Below, piece after piece: positions 14,787-22,984 of a stretch of DNA of 64,000 nt. The stretch comes from Nonomuraea dietziae (GTDB lineage Bacteria; Actinomycetota; Actinomycetes; Streptosporangiales; Streptosporangiaceae): positions 372,001-436,000 of the forward strand of contig NZ_JACIBV010000002.1 of assembly GCF_014195505.1 (NCBI RefSeq), read 5' to 3'. The notes beneath the pieces are model-generated. The model did not search any database. It worked only from the letters and a program-made list of their open reading frames with translations, and was not told the origin of the DNA. Each line of letters begins with the position of its first letter. Position 1 is the stretch's first letter. A program made the position numbers and the translations under genes.

Positions 14787-16171
14787 CTGGTCATCTCCTT
14801 GTTCGGGGCGGGAAGGTCCCGCTCGGTCAGGTCTTCGAGTGATCGTCCCGCCGTGGACAGGCCGAACACCAGCACGCAGATCACCCCGGCCGCCAGCACC
14901 GCGGTGGTGAGGCCGAAGACGCCGGCGAAGCCCAGGCTCGCCGCCGACAGGCCGATGATGGTCGGCGCGAGGATGCTGCCCACCCGCCCGAACGCGCTGG
15001 ACAGCCCCGTGCCCGTCGCGCGGATCCAGGTCGGGAACACCTCGGGGGTGTAGGAGTAGACGCCCGCGTAGGTGCCGTTGAGGAAGAACGACAGCACCGC
15101 GCCCGCGAGTGTGATCGTGGCGGGGGTGTCCATCTGCGACAGCCAGAACGCGCTGACCGCCGACCCGGCGAGGTAGATCGCGATGGTGTTCTTGCGGTCC
15201 AGCCTCTCCGTCAGCCACGCGGCGGAGAAGTATCCGGGGATCTGCGCCAGATAGATGATGATCGAGAACTCGAAGCTCTTGGTCACCGTGATGCCGCGCT
15301 GCACGAGCAGGGTCGGGATCCACGAGAAGAAGCCGTAGTACGAGAAGGTGATCACGAACCAGATGAGCCAGATCACGGCGGTGCGCTTGGCCATCGCCGG
15401 GCTCCACAGAAAGCGCAGCGCGCTGAGGAGGTTGACCTTCGGCGTCTGCTTCACCGGCGCCTCGGACGCCGGCGGCACCGGCGGCAGCGTCTGGCCCGTG
15501 GCCCGCTCCACGCGGCGCTCCAGGTTCGCCACGACCGCCTCGGCCTCCTCGTGGCGGCCCTGCTGCAACAGGAAGCGCGGCGACTCGGGCAGCGAGCGCC
15601 GCCACCACAGCAGCATCACGATCGGCACCGCGGTGATCAGCTGGGCGACGCGCCAGCCGTCGTCCAGCGTGGGCACCACGAAGCGGCCGATCAGGGCGGC
15701 CAGGACGAATCCGAAGGAGAAGAAGCCCGCCAGCGCGCCGATGAACCAGCCGCGCCGCCTGGCCGGCACGAACTCCGACAGGAACGGCGCGATGATGGCG
15801 CTCTCCGCACCCGCTCCCGCCCCTGCCAGGACCCTCGCGCCGAGGAAGACCTCGTAGTTGGGCGCGAAGGCGGCCACGACGGAGAAGACGGCGTAGAAGG
15901 CCAGGGCGTACATCATGACCTTCTTGCGCCCGATGCGGTCGCCGAGCAGGCCCGCCGCCGTGGCGCCGAACAGGAAGCCGAACGGTGTCGCCGACCCGAT
16001 GAGCCCGAGCTGGCCGTTGGACAGGCCCCACGCCTCCTGGGCACTGGGCAACAGGAAGGCGACGACGGCCGAGTCCATGCCGTCGAAGGTGTAGCCGAGC
16101 CCGCCTATCAGCAGCAGAACGTAGTGCGGACGGCTCAGCGGGAGCCTGTCCAGGCGCGCCAGCAGAGTCAT
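14783..16171 (-). CDS. MFS transporter (12-TM, sugar/aromatic-acid porter type)
   Basis: I chose ATG 16171 (462 residues) with GGGAGG 7 bases upstream; the open frame continues upstream but without homology. It shows the MFS signature after helix 2 (GLLGDRIGRKKVM), the related ERLDRKN loop in the second half, a large central loop of about 60 residues with a Pro-rich piece, and the PEVFPTWIRATGTGLSSAFG motif typical of sugar porter/aromatic acid:H+ symporter relatives. It is an inner-membrane importer of a small organic molecule. It is the first gene of an operon with GAF and amidohydrolase genes and is divergent from an RpiR regulator, so regulation by that protein through the shared intergenic region is likely. 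Confidence 0.9.
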   Translation of the reverse strand: MTLLARLDRLPLSRPHYVLLLIGGLGYTFDGMDSAVVAFLLPSAQEAWGLSNGQLGLIGSATPFGFLFGATAAGLLGDRIGRKKVMMYALAFYAVFSVVAAFAPNYEVFLGARVLAGAGAGAESAIIAPFLSEFVPARRRGWFIGALAGFFSFGFVLAALIGRFVVPTLDDGWRVAQLITAVPIVMLLWWRRSLPESPRFLLQQGRHEEAEAVVANLERRVERATGQTLPPVPPASEAPVKQTPKVNLLSALRFLWSPAMAKRTAVIWLIWFVITFSYYGFFSWIPTLLVQRGITVTKSFEFSIIIYLAQIPGYFSAAWLTERLDRKNTIAIYLAGSAVSAFWLSQMDTPATITLAGAVLSFFLNGTYAGVYSYTPEVFPTWIRATGTGLSSAFGRVGSILAPTIIGLSAASLGFAGVFGLTTAVLAAGVICVLVFGLSTAGRSLEDLTERDLPAPNKEMTR

Positions 16172-16213
16172 GGCACATACCTCCCGGATCGATTTGCAGC
16201 AACGTATAGTGCG

Positions 16214-16246
16214 TTTCAGTGAAAGCGCAATAGTCTTTGCATGCAA
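16214..16246. promoter_or_regulatory. Operator candidates between the MFS operon and the RpiR regulator
   Basis: TTTCA-G-TGAAA (16214-16224) is a perfect inverted repeat, and TTGCATGCAA (16237-16246) is a second perfect palindrome 12 bases on. RpiR/MurR-type regulators often bind TGAAA/TTTCA repeats. The 108-base divergent spacer is AT-rich compared with its flanks. Confidence 0.55.
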
Positions 16247-16279
16247 GTACGATGACTCCCGGCCGAGGGAGAGGATCAC

Positions 16280-17155
16280 GTGACAGAGCGCGCGACGGAC
16301 AGGTTCGACGACTGGCTGCGCGCCCGCGTGCCCGCGCGGGGCCTGCGGCCCAAGGCCGCCGCGGTGCTCGAGGTCCTGCTGTCGCAGCCGCGCAGGGCCT
16401 CCTACGGCTCGGCCGCCGAGCTCGCCCAGCTGGCCGGCGTCAACGTGGCGACCGTCACCCGCACGGCGCAGGCGCTGGGCTTCGCCGGCTGGCCGGCGCT
16501 CCAGCAGGAGCTGCGCGCCCGCTACATGTCCTCGCTCAGCGCCGGGCAGGTCGCCGCCGAGCACAGCGGCACGGGCTCGCCGAGCGCCAGATCGCTGCGG
16601 CGCGACCTCGACAGCCTGGCTCTGCTCAACCGGCGTATGGACGAGGAGGTCCTGCTCACCATCGCCGAGGCCGTCGCGGCCGCCCGCCGTACGGTGATCG
16701 TCGCCGACGGCAGCTACGCCGCCGTCGGTCTCGCGCTCGCGCATAACGCGGGTCTGGCGGGCTACGACGTCAGGGCTGTGACCTCAGGCGACGCCGAGCT
16801 GGCCAACACCGTCGCGGCGATCGGCGAGCGCGACGTCCTCATCGCCATCAGCTTCTGGCGGCTGTACGAGAGCACCGTGCTGGCCGCCAACGTGGCCCGC
16901 GCGCGCGGCGCCCGCGTCTTCGCGGTGACCGACGCCGCCAGCCCCGCCCTGGCCGAGGCGGCCGAGCAGGTGGTGATGGTGCCGGCGGAGGGGGTGGCGT
17001 TCTTCCCCTCGCTGACCGCGGGCATGGCCGTCGCGCAGGCGCTCGTCACTCAGCTGGCCGCCGTCGACCCCGCGCGCACGAGCGCCTCCATCGAGGCGGC
17101 CGAGGGCATGTGGTCGAAGTTCGGCCTGCTGCACAGGCGGCCGTCCGGCGGCTAG
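16280..17155 (+). CDS. RpiR/MurR-family transcriptional regulator with SIS domain
   Basis: This 291-residue protein starts at GTG 16280 with GAGGGAGAGG just upstream. Residues about 20-90 are the RpiR helix-turn-helix (YGSAAELAQLAGVNVATVTR, then TAQALGFAGWPALQQELRAR). A SIS sugar-isomerase-type ligand domain fills about 115-265, with VIVADGSYAAVGLALA and FAVTDAASPALAEAA. RpiR proteins usually sense a phosphosugar or related metabolite. It is transcribed away from the MFS/GAF/amidohydrolase operon and probably regulates it. Its stop codon shares CTAG with the convergent menD stop (17152-17155). Confidence 0.9.
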   Translation: MTERATDRFDDWLRARVPARGLRPKAAAVLEVLLSQPRRASYGSAAELAQLAGVNVATVTRTAQALGFAGWPALQQELRARYMSSLSAGQVAAEHSGTGSPSARSLRRDLDSLALLNRRMDEEVLLTIAEAVAAARRTVIVADGSYAAVGLALAHNAGLAGYDVRAVTSGDAELANTVAAIGERDVLIAISFWRLYESTVLAANVARARGARVFAVTDAASPALAEAAEQVVMVPAEGVAFFPSLTAGMAVAQALVTQLAAVDPARTSASIEAAEGMWSKFGLLHRRPSGG

Positions 17156-18804
17156 AGCTCCCTGATCGCCGCCTGGGCGGCGTCCCTCAGCTGGCCGTGC
17201 AGGGCCGCGTTCGGCTCCCTGTCGGTCCTGACCTCCACGATCCGCAGCCCCTCGCCCCTGACCGCCTTGGGCAGGTCGGAGATGTCCTCCACCAGCCGGT
17301 ACGGCGTGCCCGTCGCGGCCGCCACGTAGCCGAGGTCCACCCCGTGCGGCGTGCCGAAGACCCGTTCGAACGGATCACGGATCGCCGCCTGCGGCAGCAG
17401 CGAGAAGATCCCGCCGCCGTCGTTGTTGACCACCACGAGGCACAGGTCGGGCCGAGGCTCCCTCGGCCCGAGGATCAGCCCGTTCTGGTCGTGCAGGAAG
17501 GTGAGGTCGCCCAGCAGCGCGTAGGAGGGGCCGTTGTGCGCCAGCGCCGCCCCCATCGCGGTCGAGACCAGCCCGTCGATGCCCGACACACCCCTGTTGG
17601 CCAGCAGCCGCAGCCCTCTCCTGGGCCGCATCGCCTGGTCGAGGTCCCTGATCGGCATCGAGGACCCGCAGAACAGCAGCGCCCCGTTGGGCAGCGAGTC
17701 GGCCAGGTCGCGGGCGATGCGCGGCTCGCTCATCCCGCTGGAGTCGAGCAGCTCGTCGATCGCCGCCCTCGCCGCCGCGTCGGCGCGCCGCCACGAGTGC
17801 AGCCAGGCGTCGTCGCCCGCCGCGACGGGGATCTCCACCGCCTGCGCCACCTGGGTGGCCGAGCGCGTCGGGTCGGGCCAGCGCGACAGGTCGGTGGCGA
17901 CCACGATGTGCTCCTGAGCCCCGCGCAGCCACGACAGCAGCGAGCGCGACAGCCCGGGACGGCCGAGCGTGACGACGACGTCGGGCTGGTGGGCCTCGGC
18001 GAAGGAGGGCGTGCCGAGCAGGAAGTGGTAGGTGGAGATGGCGTGGTCGCCGTACCTGCCGCCGCCGTTGGGCTCCGAAAGCACCGGCCAGCCCGCCATG
18101 CCCGCCGCGGCGACGTAACGGCGCACGTTCGCCGCGCCGTCGCCGACCACCAGCACCCCTCGCCTGGTCGGCGGCAGGTGCAGGGCGACGGGCGGAGGGG
18201 CGACGCGGGTGCGCACCCACGGCCCCGAGGCGTCGCCGTCGAGCGACTCCACCCACGAGCTGTCGCCGTCGGGGATGAGCGGCTCACGGAAGGCCAGGTT
18301 GAGATGGACGGGCCCGGGGTCGGAAGGCCCGACGGCCCGCTGGTAGGCGCGGCAGGCCAGCGACCGCCAGTAGGCGACCTGCCCCGCCCGCTCCTCAGGG
18401 ACTCCGACCTCGGCGAACCACCTGGCCGAAGGGCCGAAGACCTTCAGCTGGTCGATGGTCTGGTTGGCGCCGGTGCCGCGCAGCTCGGGCGGGCGGTCGG
18501 CGGTCAGCACCAGCAGCGGCACCCCCGACTCGCTCGCCTCGATCACGGCGGGGTGGAAGTTGGCCACGGCCGTGCCGGAGGAACAGATCAGTGCCACGGG
18601 ACGCTCGGAGCGGCGGGCCAGGCCGAGCGCCAGATAGGAGGCCGAGCGCTCGTCGATGCGCACGTGCAGCCGCACCCTGGACTCGGCGTGCAGGGCGAGC
18701 GCCAGCGGGGCCGAGCGGGAGCCCGGCGCCATCACCACGTCGGTCAGGCCGCACCGGACCAGCTCGTCGACCAGGACCGTGGCGAGCGCCGTAGCCGGGT
18801 TCAC
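17152..18804 (-). CDS. menD: 2-succinyl-5-enolpyruvyl-6-hydroxy-3-cyclohexene-1-carboxylate synthase
   Basis: MenD is the thiamine-diphosphate enzyme joining isochorismate and 2-oxoglutarate in menaquinone synthesis. I chose GTG 18804 (550 residues) because GGGAGG lies 7-8 bases upstream and its stop-start GTGA overlap with menC implies coupling; ATG 18834 is the alternative. Key stretches: APGSRSAPL near the N-terminus, the activating glutamate in IDERSASY, SSGTAVANFHPAVIEA, TADRPPELRGTGANQTIDQ, and the C-terminal ThDP/Mg region with GDLTFLHDQNG and VVNNDGGGIFSLLPQ. Length is typical. With menC and menE next to it, this supports the o-succinylbenzoate pathway and not the futalosine pathway. 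Confidence 0.95.
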   Translation of the reverse strand: MNPATALATVLVDELVRCGLTDVVMAPGSRSAPLALALHAESRVRLHVRIDERSASYLALGLARRSERPVALICSSGTAVANFHPAVIEASESGVPLLVLTADRPPELRGTGANQTIDQLKVFGPSARWFAEVGVPEERAGQVAYWRSLACRAYQRAVGPSDPGPVHLNLAFREPLIPDGDSSWVESLDGDASGPWVRTRVAPPPVALHLPPTRRGVLVVGDGAANVRRYVAAAGMAGWPVLSEPNGGGRYGDHAISTYHFLLGTPSFAEAHQPDVVVTLGRPGLSRSLLSWLRGAQEHIVVATDLSRWPDPTRSATQVAQAVEIPVAAGDDAWLHSWRRADAAARAAIDELLDSSGMSEPRIARDLADSLPNGALLFCGSSMPIRDLDQAMRPRRGLRLLANRGVSGIDGLVSTAMGAALAHNGPSYALLGDLTFLHDQNGLILGPREPRPDLCLVVVNNDGGGIFSLLPQAAIRDPFERVFGTPHGVDLGYVAAATGTPYRLVEDISDLPKAVRGEGLRIVEVRTDREPNAALHGQLRDAAQAAIREL

Positions 18805-19727
18805 AGGTCCGCCTCCCGCATCCGCCGCAGCCACGACGGCGACTCGATCTCAAACTCCGACAAAAGCGAAAAATCCACTGCAGGACGCAATACTGGCAAG
18901 AAACCATCCACGGGGGCCAGCGAGGGGCTCGCGACATCGCCTGACAGCAGCGACATGGTCCCCAGACCGCAGGCGTACGGCAGCGACGGCAGGCACGCCG
19001 CCAGCGCCACCCCCGCGGCCAGACCCACCGACGTCTCCACGGCGCTGGAGACCACCGCGGGCAACCCGCAGGCCTCCACCACCCGCAGCGCGGCGCGCAC
19101 CCCGCCGAGCGGCTGCACCTTCACCACCGCGATGTCGGCCGCCTCGGCCGCCCTGACCTTCAGCGGATCCTCGGCGCGCCTGATCGACTCGTCGGCCGCG
19201 ATCGGCACCTCGACCGCCCGCCGCACTTCGGCCAGCTCCTCGAGCGTGGCGCACGGCTGCTCGGCGTACTCCAGGTCGAAGGCGTCGAGCTCCTTCAGGT
19301 GCCGTACGGCCGCGGAGACCTCCCACGCGCCGTTGGCGTCCACGCGCAGCTTCCCCGAGGGGCCGAGCGCGTCGCGCACCGCCTCGACCCTGGCCAGGTC
19401 GTCGGCGAAACTCTGGCCCCGCTCGGCGACCTTGACCTTCGCGGTGCCGCAGCCCGATCGCCTGACGATCTCGTGGGCCTGCTCGGGCCCGACCGCGGGA
19501 ACCGTCGCGTTGACGGGCACGCGCGAGCGCACCGGCTCGGGCCAGCCGTCGAAGGCGGCCTCGCGGGCGCAGGCCAGCCAGCGCGCGCTCTCGCGCGGGC
19601 CGTACTCGGGAAAGGGGGAGAACTCACCCCACCCGGCGGGCCCCTCGATCAGCACGCCCTCGCGAGCCGTCTGGCCGCGGAAGCGGGTGCGCATCGGGAT
19701 CCGGAAGACCCGCGGCCCAGAACCCAT
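18801..19727 (-). CDS. menC: o-Succinylbenzoate synthase
   Basis: MenC is an enolase-superfamily dehydratase that makes o-succinylbenzoate from the MenD/MenH product. I chose ATG 19727 (308 residues), with AAAGG 8 bases upstream; a long open frame further upstream overlaps menE on the other strand and is a shadow. Catalytic landmarks are the lysine pair in TAKVKVAE, metal ligands in RVDANGAW, EYAEQP and AADES, and the second catalytic lysine in VVKVQPLGG. The gene is first in a menC-menD pair and is divergent from menE with only 49 bases between starts, so all three are probably co-regulated. Confidence 0.93.
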   Translation of the reverse strand: MGSGPRVFRIPMRTRFRGQTAREGVLIEGPAGWGEFSPFPEYGPRESARWLACAREAAFDGWPEPVRSRVPVNATVPAVGPEQAHEIVRRSGCGTAKVKVAERGQSFADDLARVEAVRDALGPSGKLRVDANGAWEVSAAVRHLKELDAFDLEYAEQPCATLEELAEVRRAVEVPIAADESIRRAEDPLKVRAAEAADIAVVKVQPLGGVRAALRVVEACGLPAVVSSAVETSVGLAAGVALAACLPSLPYACGLGTMSLLSGDVASPSLAPVDGFLPVLRPAVDFSLLSEFEIESPSWLRRMREADL

Positions 19728-19763
19728 CAACGCACCTTTCCCATGACCACCCGCTGTCGCCAC

Positions 19764-19769
19764 TAACCT
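19764..19769 (+). promoter_or_regulatory. Probable -10 element for a leaderless menE transcript
   Basis: TAACCT lies 7 bases before menE ATG 19777, and no ribosome-binding site precedes that ATG. This spacing places transcription start at or next to the start codon, typical of leaderless actinobacterial mRNAs. Confidence 0.45.
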
Positions 19770-19776
19770 TACGAGC

Positions 19777-20934
19777 ATGTGGAGGAACCCGTCGCATCCG
19801 GACCGTCCGTTGCGGGCGCTCGTCCTGCCCCCGGGGCAGCGGCTGTTCGAGGCGATCGAGGCGGCGCTGTCCGGCGAGGGTCCCGCCGTCCTCCCCCTGT
19901 CCCCCGACCGCCCCGAGGCGGCGCTGGCGACGCTGCGCCCGACGGAGATCGAGACCACCGAGGGCGTACGGCAGGCAGGCGGCCCCGGCGTCGGCGCCGA
20001 CATCGCCGTCGTCATCGCCACCTCGGGCAGCACGGGCGCGCCCAAGGGCGTCATGCTGACCGCCTCCGCGCTCAGCGCCTCGGCCGCCTCCTCCCTGCGC
20101 CGCCTGGGCGCCGCCTCCGGCGAACGCTGGCTGTGCTGCCTGCCGCCCTCCCACGTCTCCGGCCTGCAGGTGCTGGTCAGGTCGCTCCTCAGCCGCGCCG
20201 AGCCGATCATCCACGAGCGCTTCGACCCCGCGGCGGTCGCGGGCTCAGGCGCCGAGCACGTCTCCCTGGTCCCCACCCAGTTGCACCGCCTCATGGAGTC
20301 GGGCGCCGACCTGAGCGTCTTCCGCACCATCCTGCTCGGCGGCGCCGCCCCCAGACCGGGGCTGCTGGAGGCCGCGAGGCAGGCGGGGGCCAGGATCGTC
20401 ACCACCTACGGCAGCAGCGAGACCAGCGGCGGCTGCGTCTACGACGGCAGCCCCCTCGACCAGGTGGATCTCAAGATTCGCGACGACGGCAGGATCCTCG
20501 TCTCAGGGCCCGTGCTGTTCTCCGGCTACCGCTCGGGCGAGGCGGGGGCCGTCCTGGAGGACGGCTGGTTCGCCACCTCCGACCTGGGCTCGATCGAGAA
20601 CGGCAGGCTGAGGGTGCTCGGCCGTGCCGACGACGTCATCAACACGGGCGGCGAGAAGGTCGTCGCCGCCTCGGTCACCGAGGTGCTCGCCCGGCATCCC
20701 CAGATCGCCGACGTGGCCGTCGTCGGCCGCCCCGACCCCGAATGGGGCCAGGCTGTCGTCGCCGTGGTCGTCCCCAGGGACCCCGCGGCCACCCCCACGC
20801 TCGGCCAGCTCAGGGCCTACTGCCGCGACCGGCTGCCCGCCTACGCCGCCCCGCGCGAACTGCGGCTGATGTCCGCACTTCCGCTGCTGCCGAATGGTAA
20901 AACCGATCTCGCCGCCCTTCGGACCGGAACCTGA
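19777..20934 (+). CDS. menE: o-Succinylbenzoate-CoA ligase
   Basis: MenE activates o-succinylbenzoate with ATP and CoA for menaquinone synthesis. The 385-residue protein has the adenylate-forming motifs: the P-loop TSGSTGAPKGVM, the A5-like TTYGSSETSGG, FATSDLG, the hinge and A8 motif GRADDVINTGGEKV, and the A10 lysine in PNGKTDLAAL. It is shorter than typical acyl-CoA synthetases, as MenE proteins of actinobacteria often are. It is divergent from menC across 49 bases, and the start region looks leaderless. The C-terminus is complete. Confidence 0.93.
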   Translation: MWRNPSHPDRPLRALVLPPGQRLFEAIEAALSGEGPAVLPLSPDRPEAALATLRPTEIETTEGVRQAGGPGVGADIAVVIATSGSTGAPKGVMLTASALSASAASSLRRLGAASGERWLCCLPPSHVSGLQVLVRSLLSRAEPIIHERFDPAAVAGSGAEHVSLVPTQLHRLMESGADLSVFRTILLGGAAPRPGLLEAARQAGARIVTTYGSSETSGGCVYDGSPLDQVDLKIRDDGRILVSGPVLFSGYRSGEAGAVLEDGWFATSDLGSIENGRLRVLGRADDVINTGGEKVVAASVTEVLARHPQIADVAVVGRPDPEWGQAVVAVVVPRDPAATPTLGQLRAYCRDRLPAYAAPRELRLMSALPLLPNGKTDLAALRTGT

Positions 20935-20983
20935 GGCCCGCCGGATGCGTCTTATAGGAGCAGCTGGAAGATAGGAGCCCTTC

Positions 20984-21313
20984 ATGAACCCAACCCGCAA
21001 GATGTGGGTGTCCGCGGCGGCTGTCGGCGTCATCGTCGTCGGCGGCGTCTCTGTCGCGGCGGCCGCCTCGGCGGGCAGGCTCGAGAAGGTGAGTCAGGAG
21101 ACGAAGGTCGTGATCGCCCCGACACCGTCCAGCCAGCCCGCCGAAAGCCAGGGTCCCCCCGCCGACGGACAGGATCCGGGCGAGGTCGTCTCCCATGAGG
21201 TCAACCAGGACCCGCAGGACGCGGTCGACTACTGGACCGACCAGCGCATGGAGGAGGCCGAACCGATGCCCATGCCGGAGGTGAACGGCCAGCTCAACGA
21301 CGTGGACAACTAG
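20984..21313 (+). CDS. Small secreted or membrane-anchored protein of unknown function
   Basis: A 109-residue protein starting at ATG 20984, with AGGAG 7 bases upstream. Residues 1-27 form a signal peptide or anchor (basic start MNPTRK, then a Val/Ala-rich core ending AAAASAG). The mature part is acidic and Pro/Gln-rich without recognisable domains (QPAESQGPPADGQDPGEVV) and ends in VNGQLNDVDN. It stands between menE and the principal sigma factor gene and is followed by a clear terminator. I recognise no family. Confidence 0.65.
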   Translation: MNPTRKMWVSAAAVGVIVVGGVSVAAAASAGRLEKVSQETKVVIAPTPSSQPAESQGPPADGQDPGEVVSHEVNQDPQDAVDYWTDQRMEEAEPMPMPEVNGQLNDVDN

Positions 21314-21327
21314 GGCGTCCACTCCCA

Positions 21328-21364
21328 GGGGGCGGCCGCCGGGTCCGGCGGACCGCCCCTTTTT
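21328..21364 (+). terminator. Intrinsic terminator after the small secreted protein gene
   Basis: A GGGGCGG...CCGCCCC stem with an inner CCGCCGG/CCGGCGG stem and one mismatch is followed directly by TTTTT at 21360-21364. It starts 15 bases past the stop codon and is one of the few textbook terminators with a T-run in this window. Confidence 0.85.
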
Positions 21365-21375
21365 CATCCGGCGCG

Positions 21376-21400
21376 GGAACAAAATGCGGCAGATGACGTT
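21376..21400 (+). promoter_or_regulatory. ECF/SigR-type promoter candidate for the principal sigma factor gene
   Basis: GGAAC (21376-21380) and GTT (21398-21400) are 17 bases apart, near the GGAAT-N18-GTT pattern of SigR promoters. In Streptomyces coelicolor hrdB is known to have a SigR-dependent promoter, so the position is suggestive. A vegetative -35-like TTGACT lies at 21448-21453. Confidence 0.4.
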
Positions 21401-21484
21401 ATTGATACTGGTGCGCCGAGCGGCCGGATCCGCCCCACCACAAACTTTTGACTGACTGCGACTCCGTTTGGAGGAGGTGTCCTC

Positions 21485-22891
21485 ATGCCCCGAACCGCCG
21501 TGGCGACCTCGCCTGCCACCCTCGACCAGCTCCTTGACCGAGGACGAGCTCAGGGTCACCTTTCCCTCGCGGAGCTCCGGGAGGCTTTCGCCCTAGCGGG
21601 GATCAGCCCCACCGAGGGACGTTCGATACTGCGCGAGCTCACCGAGGCCGGGGTGAGCCTGGCCGCCGAGAACGAGCCCTCGCTCGGCAAGAAGGTTCCC
21701 GCACCGAAGAAGGCGACCACCACGCGCAAGAAGACCGCCACCACCAAGAGCGCCACGGACAAGACCGGCGCCACCAAGACCGCCACCGCCAAGACGGGTG
21801 CCACCAAGAGCGCCGCCAAGGCGACGGCCGAGTCTTCCGTCAAGCAGGCCGAGCTCGTGGAGCAGGCCGCCGACCCGCTGGCCGTCGACGAGGTCGAGGC
21901 CCCCGACGATCTCCAGCTGAGCGCCGAGGACGTCGAGCTCGAGCCCGAGCAGGAGCAGCTCGACCTCGACGACAACCAGTCGGTCATGGGCGACTCCGTC
22001 CACACCTACCTGAAGTCGATCGGCCGCCGCACGCTGCTGACGGCCGCTCAGGAGGTCGACCTGGCCAGGCGGATCGAGGCCGGCCTGTACGCGGAGTACA
22101 AGCTCGACAGCGAGCAGGATCTCACCCCCGCCAGGCGCGCCGACCTGGAGATGGTGGTCGAGGACGGCAGGCGGGCCAAGGACCACATGCTCGAGGCCAA
22201 CCTGCGCCTGGTCGTCTCGGTGGCCAAGAAGTACACCGACCGCGGCATGGCCCTGCTCGACGTCGTGCAGGAGGGCAACCTCGGTCTCATCCGCGCGGTG
22301 GAGAAGTTCGACTACACCAAGGGCTTCAAGTTCTCGACGTACGCCATGTGGTGGATCAGGCAGGCCATCCAGCGCGGCTTCGCCGACTCCGCCCGCACGA
22401 TCAGGCTGCCCGTCCACGTGCTGGAGATGCTGTCGAAGCTGTCGCGCATCGAGCGTGACATGCACCAGCGCCTCGGCCGTGAGCCCACGCCCGAGGAGCT
22501 GGCCGTCGAGCTCGACAAGACGCCCGACCAGATCGAGGAGCTGCTGCGCACCAGCAGGCAGCCCATCTCGCTCAACGCCACCATCGGCGAGGACGGCGAG
22601 ACCACGATCGGCGACCTGATCGAGGATGTCGACTCCCCGGAGGCGTCGGAGATCGTCGACAGGCAACTGCTGGGCGACCAGCTGCGAGGCGTGCTCGACA
22701 ACCTGTCGCCGCGCGAGGCGCGGATCATGGCGCTGCGCTTCGGCCTGGTAGATGGCAAGCCGCACACCCTCGACGAGATCGGCAAGCACCTCGGTCTCAC
22801 CCGCGAGCGGATCCGCCAGTTGGAGAAGGAGTCACTCTCCAAGCTCCGCCACCCGAGCAACACCCGCCCGCTGCTCGACTGGGCGAGCTGA
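21485..22891 (+). CDS. hrdB: Principal RNA polymerase sigma factor (HrdB/SigA group 1)
   Basis: This 468-residue primary sigma factor directs housekeeping transcription. The start ATG 21485 follows GGAGGAGG. Residues 1-150 are a low-complexity Lys/Ala/Thr stretch (KKATTTRKKTATTKSATDK) and an acidic segment typical of actinobacterial HrdB. Region 1.2 starts at DSVHTYLKSIGRRTLL, region 2 has VSVAKKYTDRGMALLDVVQ and FKFSTYAMWWIRQAIQR, region 3 contains RLPVHVLEMLSKL, and region 4 has ALRFGLVDGKPHTLDEIG and the HTH around LTRERIRQLEKESLSKLR. It is complete and followed by a strong hairpin. A SigR-like promoter candidate lies upstream. Confidence 0.96.
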   Translation: MPRTAVATSPATLDQLLDRGRAQGHLSLAELREAFALAGISPTEGRSILRELTEAGVSLAAENEPSLGKKVPAPKKATTTRKKTATTKSATDKTGATKTATAKTGATKSAAKATAESSVKQAELVEQAADPLAVDEVEAPDDLQLSAEDVELEPEQEQLDLDDNQSVMGDSVHTYLKSIGRRTLLTAAQEVDLARRIEAGLYAEYKLDSEQDLTPARRADLEMVVEDGRRAKDHMLEANLRLVVSVAKKYTDRGMALLDVVQEGNLGLIRAVEKFDYTKGFKFSTYAMWWIRQAIQRGFADSARTIRLPVHVLEMLSKLSRIERDMHQRLGREPTPEELAVELDKTPDQIEELLRTSRQPISLNATIGEDGETTIGDLIEDVDSPEASEIVDRQLLGDQLRGVLDNLSPREARIMALRFGLVDGKPHTLDEIGKHLGLTRERIRQLEKESLSKLRHPSNTRPLLDWAS

Positions 22892-22922
22892 GAAGAGCCC
22901 TGGCCACCGGCCGGGGCTCTTC
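22892..22922 (+). terminator. Terminator directly after the sigma factor gene
   Basis: GAAGAGCCC (22892-22900) pairs with GGGCTCTTC (22914-22922), and GGCC/GGCC continue the stem inside, leaving a very small loop. It begins at the base after the stop codon. Confidence 0.85.
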
Positions 22923-22984
22923 GCATTCCGCTCCCACCCCCGAAGCCGGCCGGACCCCCACGGTCGCACCCCACGGTCCCCGCC

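Noticed and set aside
13129..17155. Sugar (sialic acid) catabolic operon
   Set aside because: RpiR and MFS suggested this, but no lyase, kinase or epimerase is present and the hydrolase is amidohydrolase-type.
19728..20405. 226-residue upstream extension of menC
   Set aside because: It is antisense to menE; MenC homologues start at the chosen ATG 19727.
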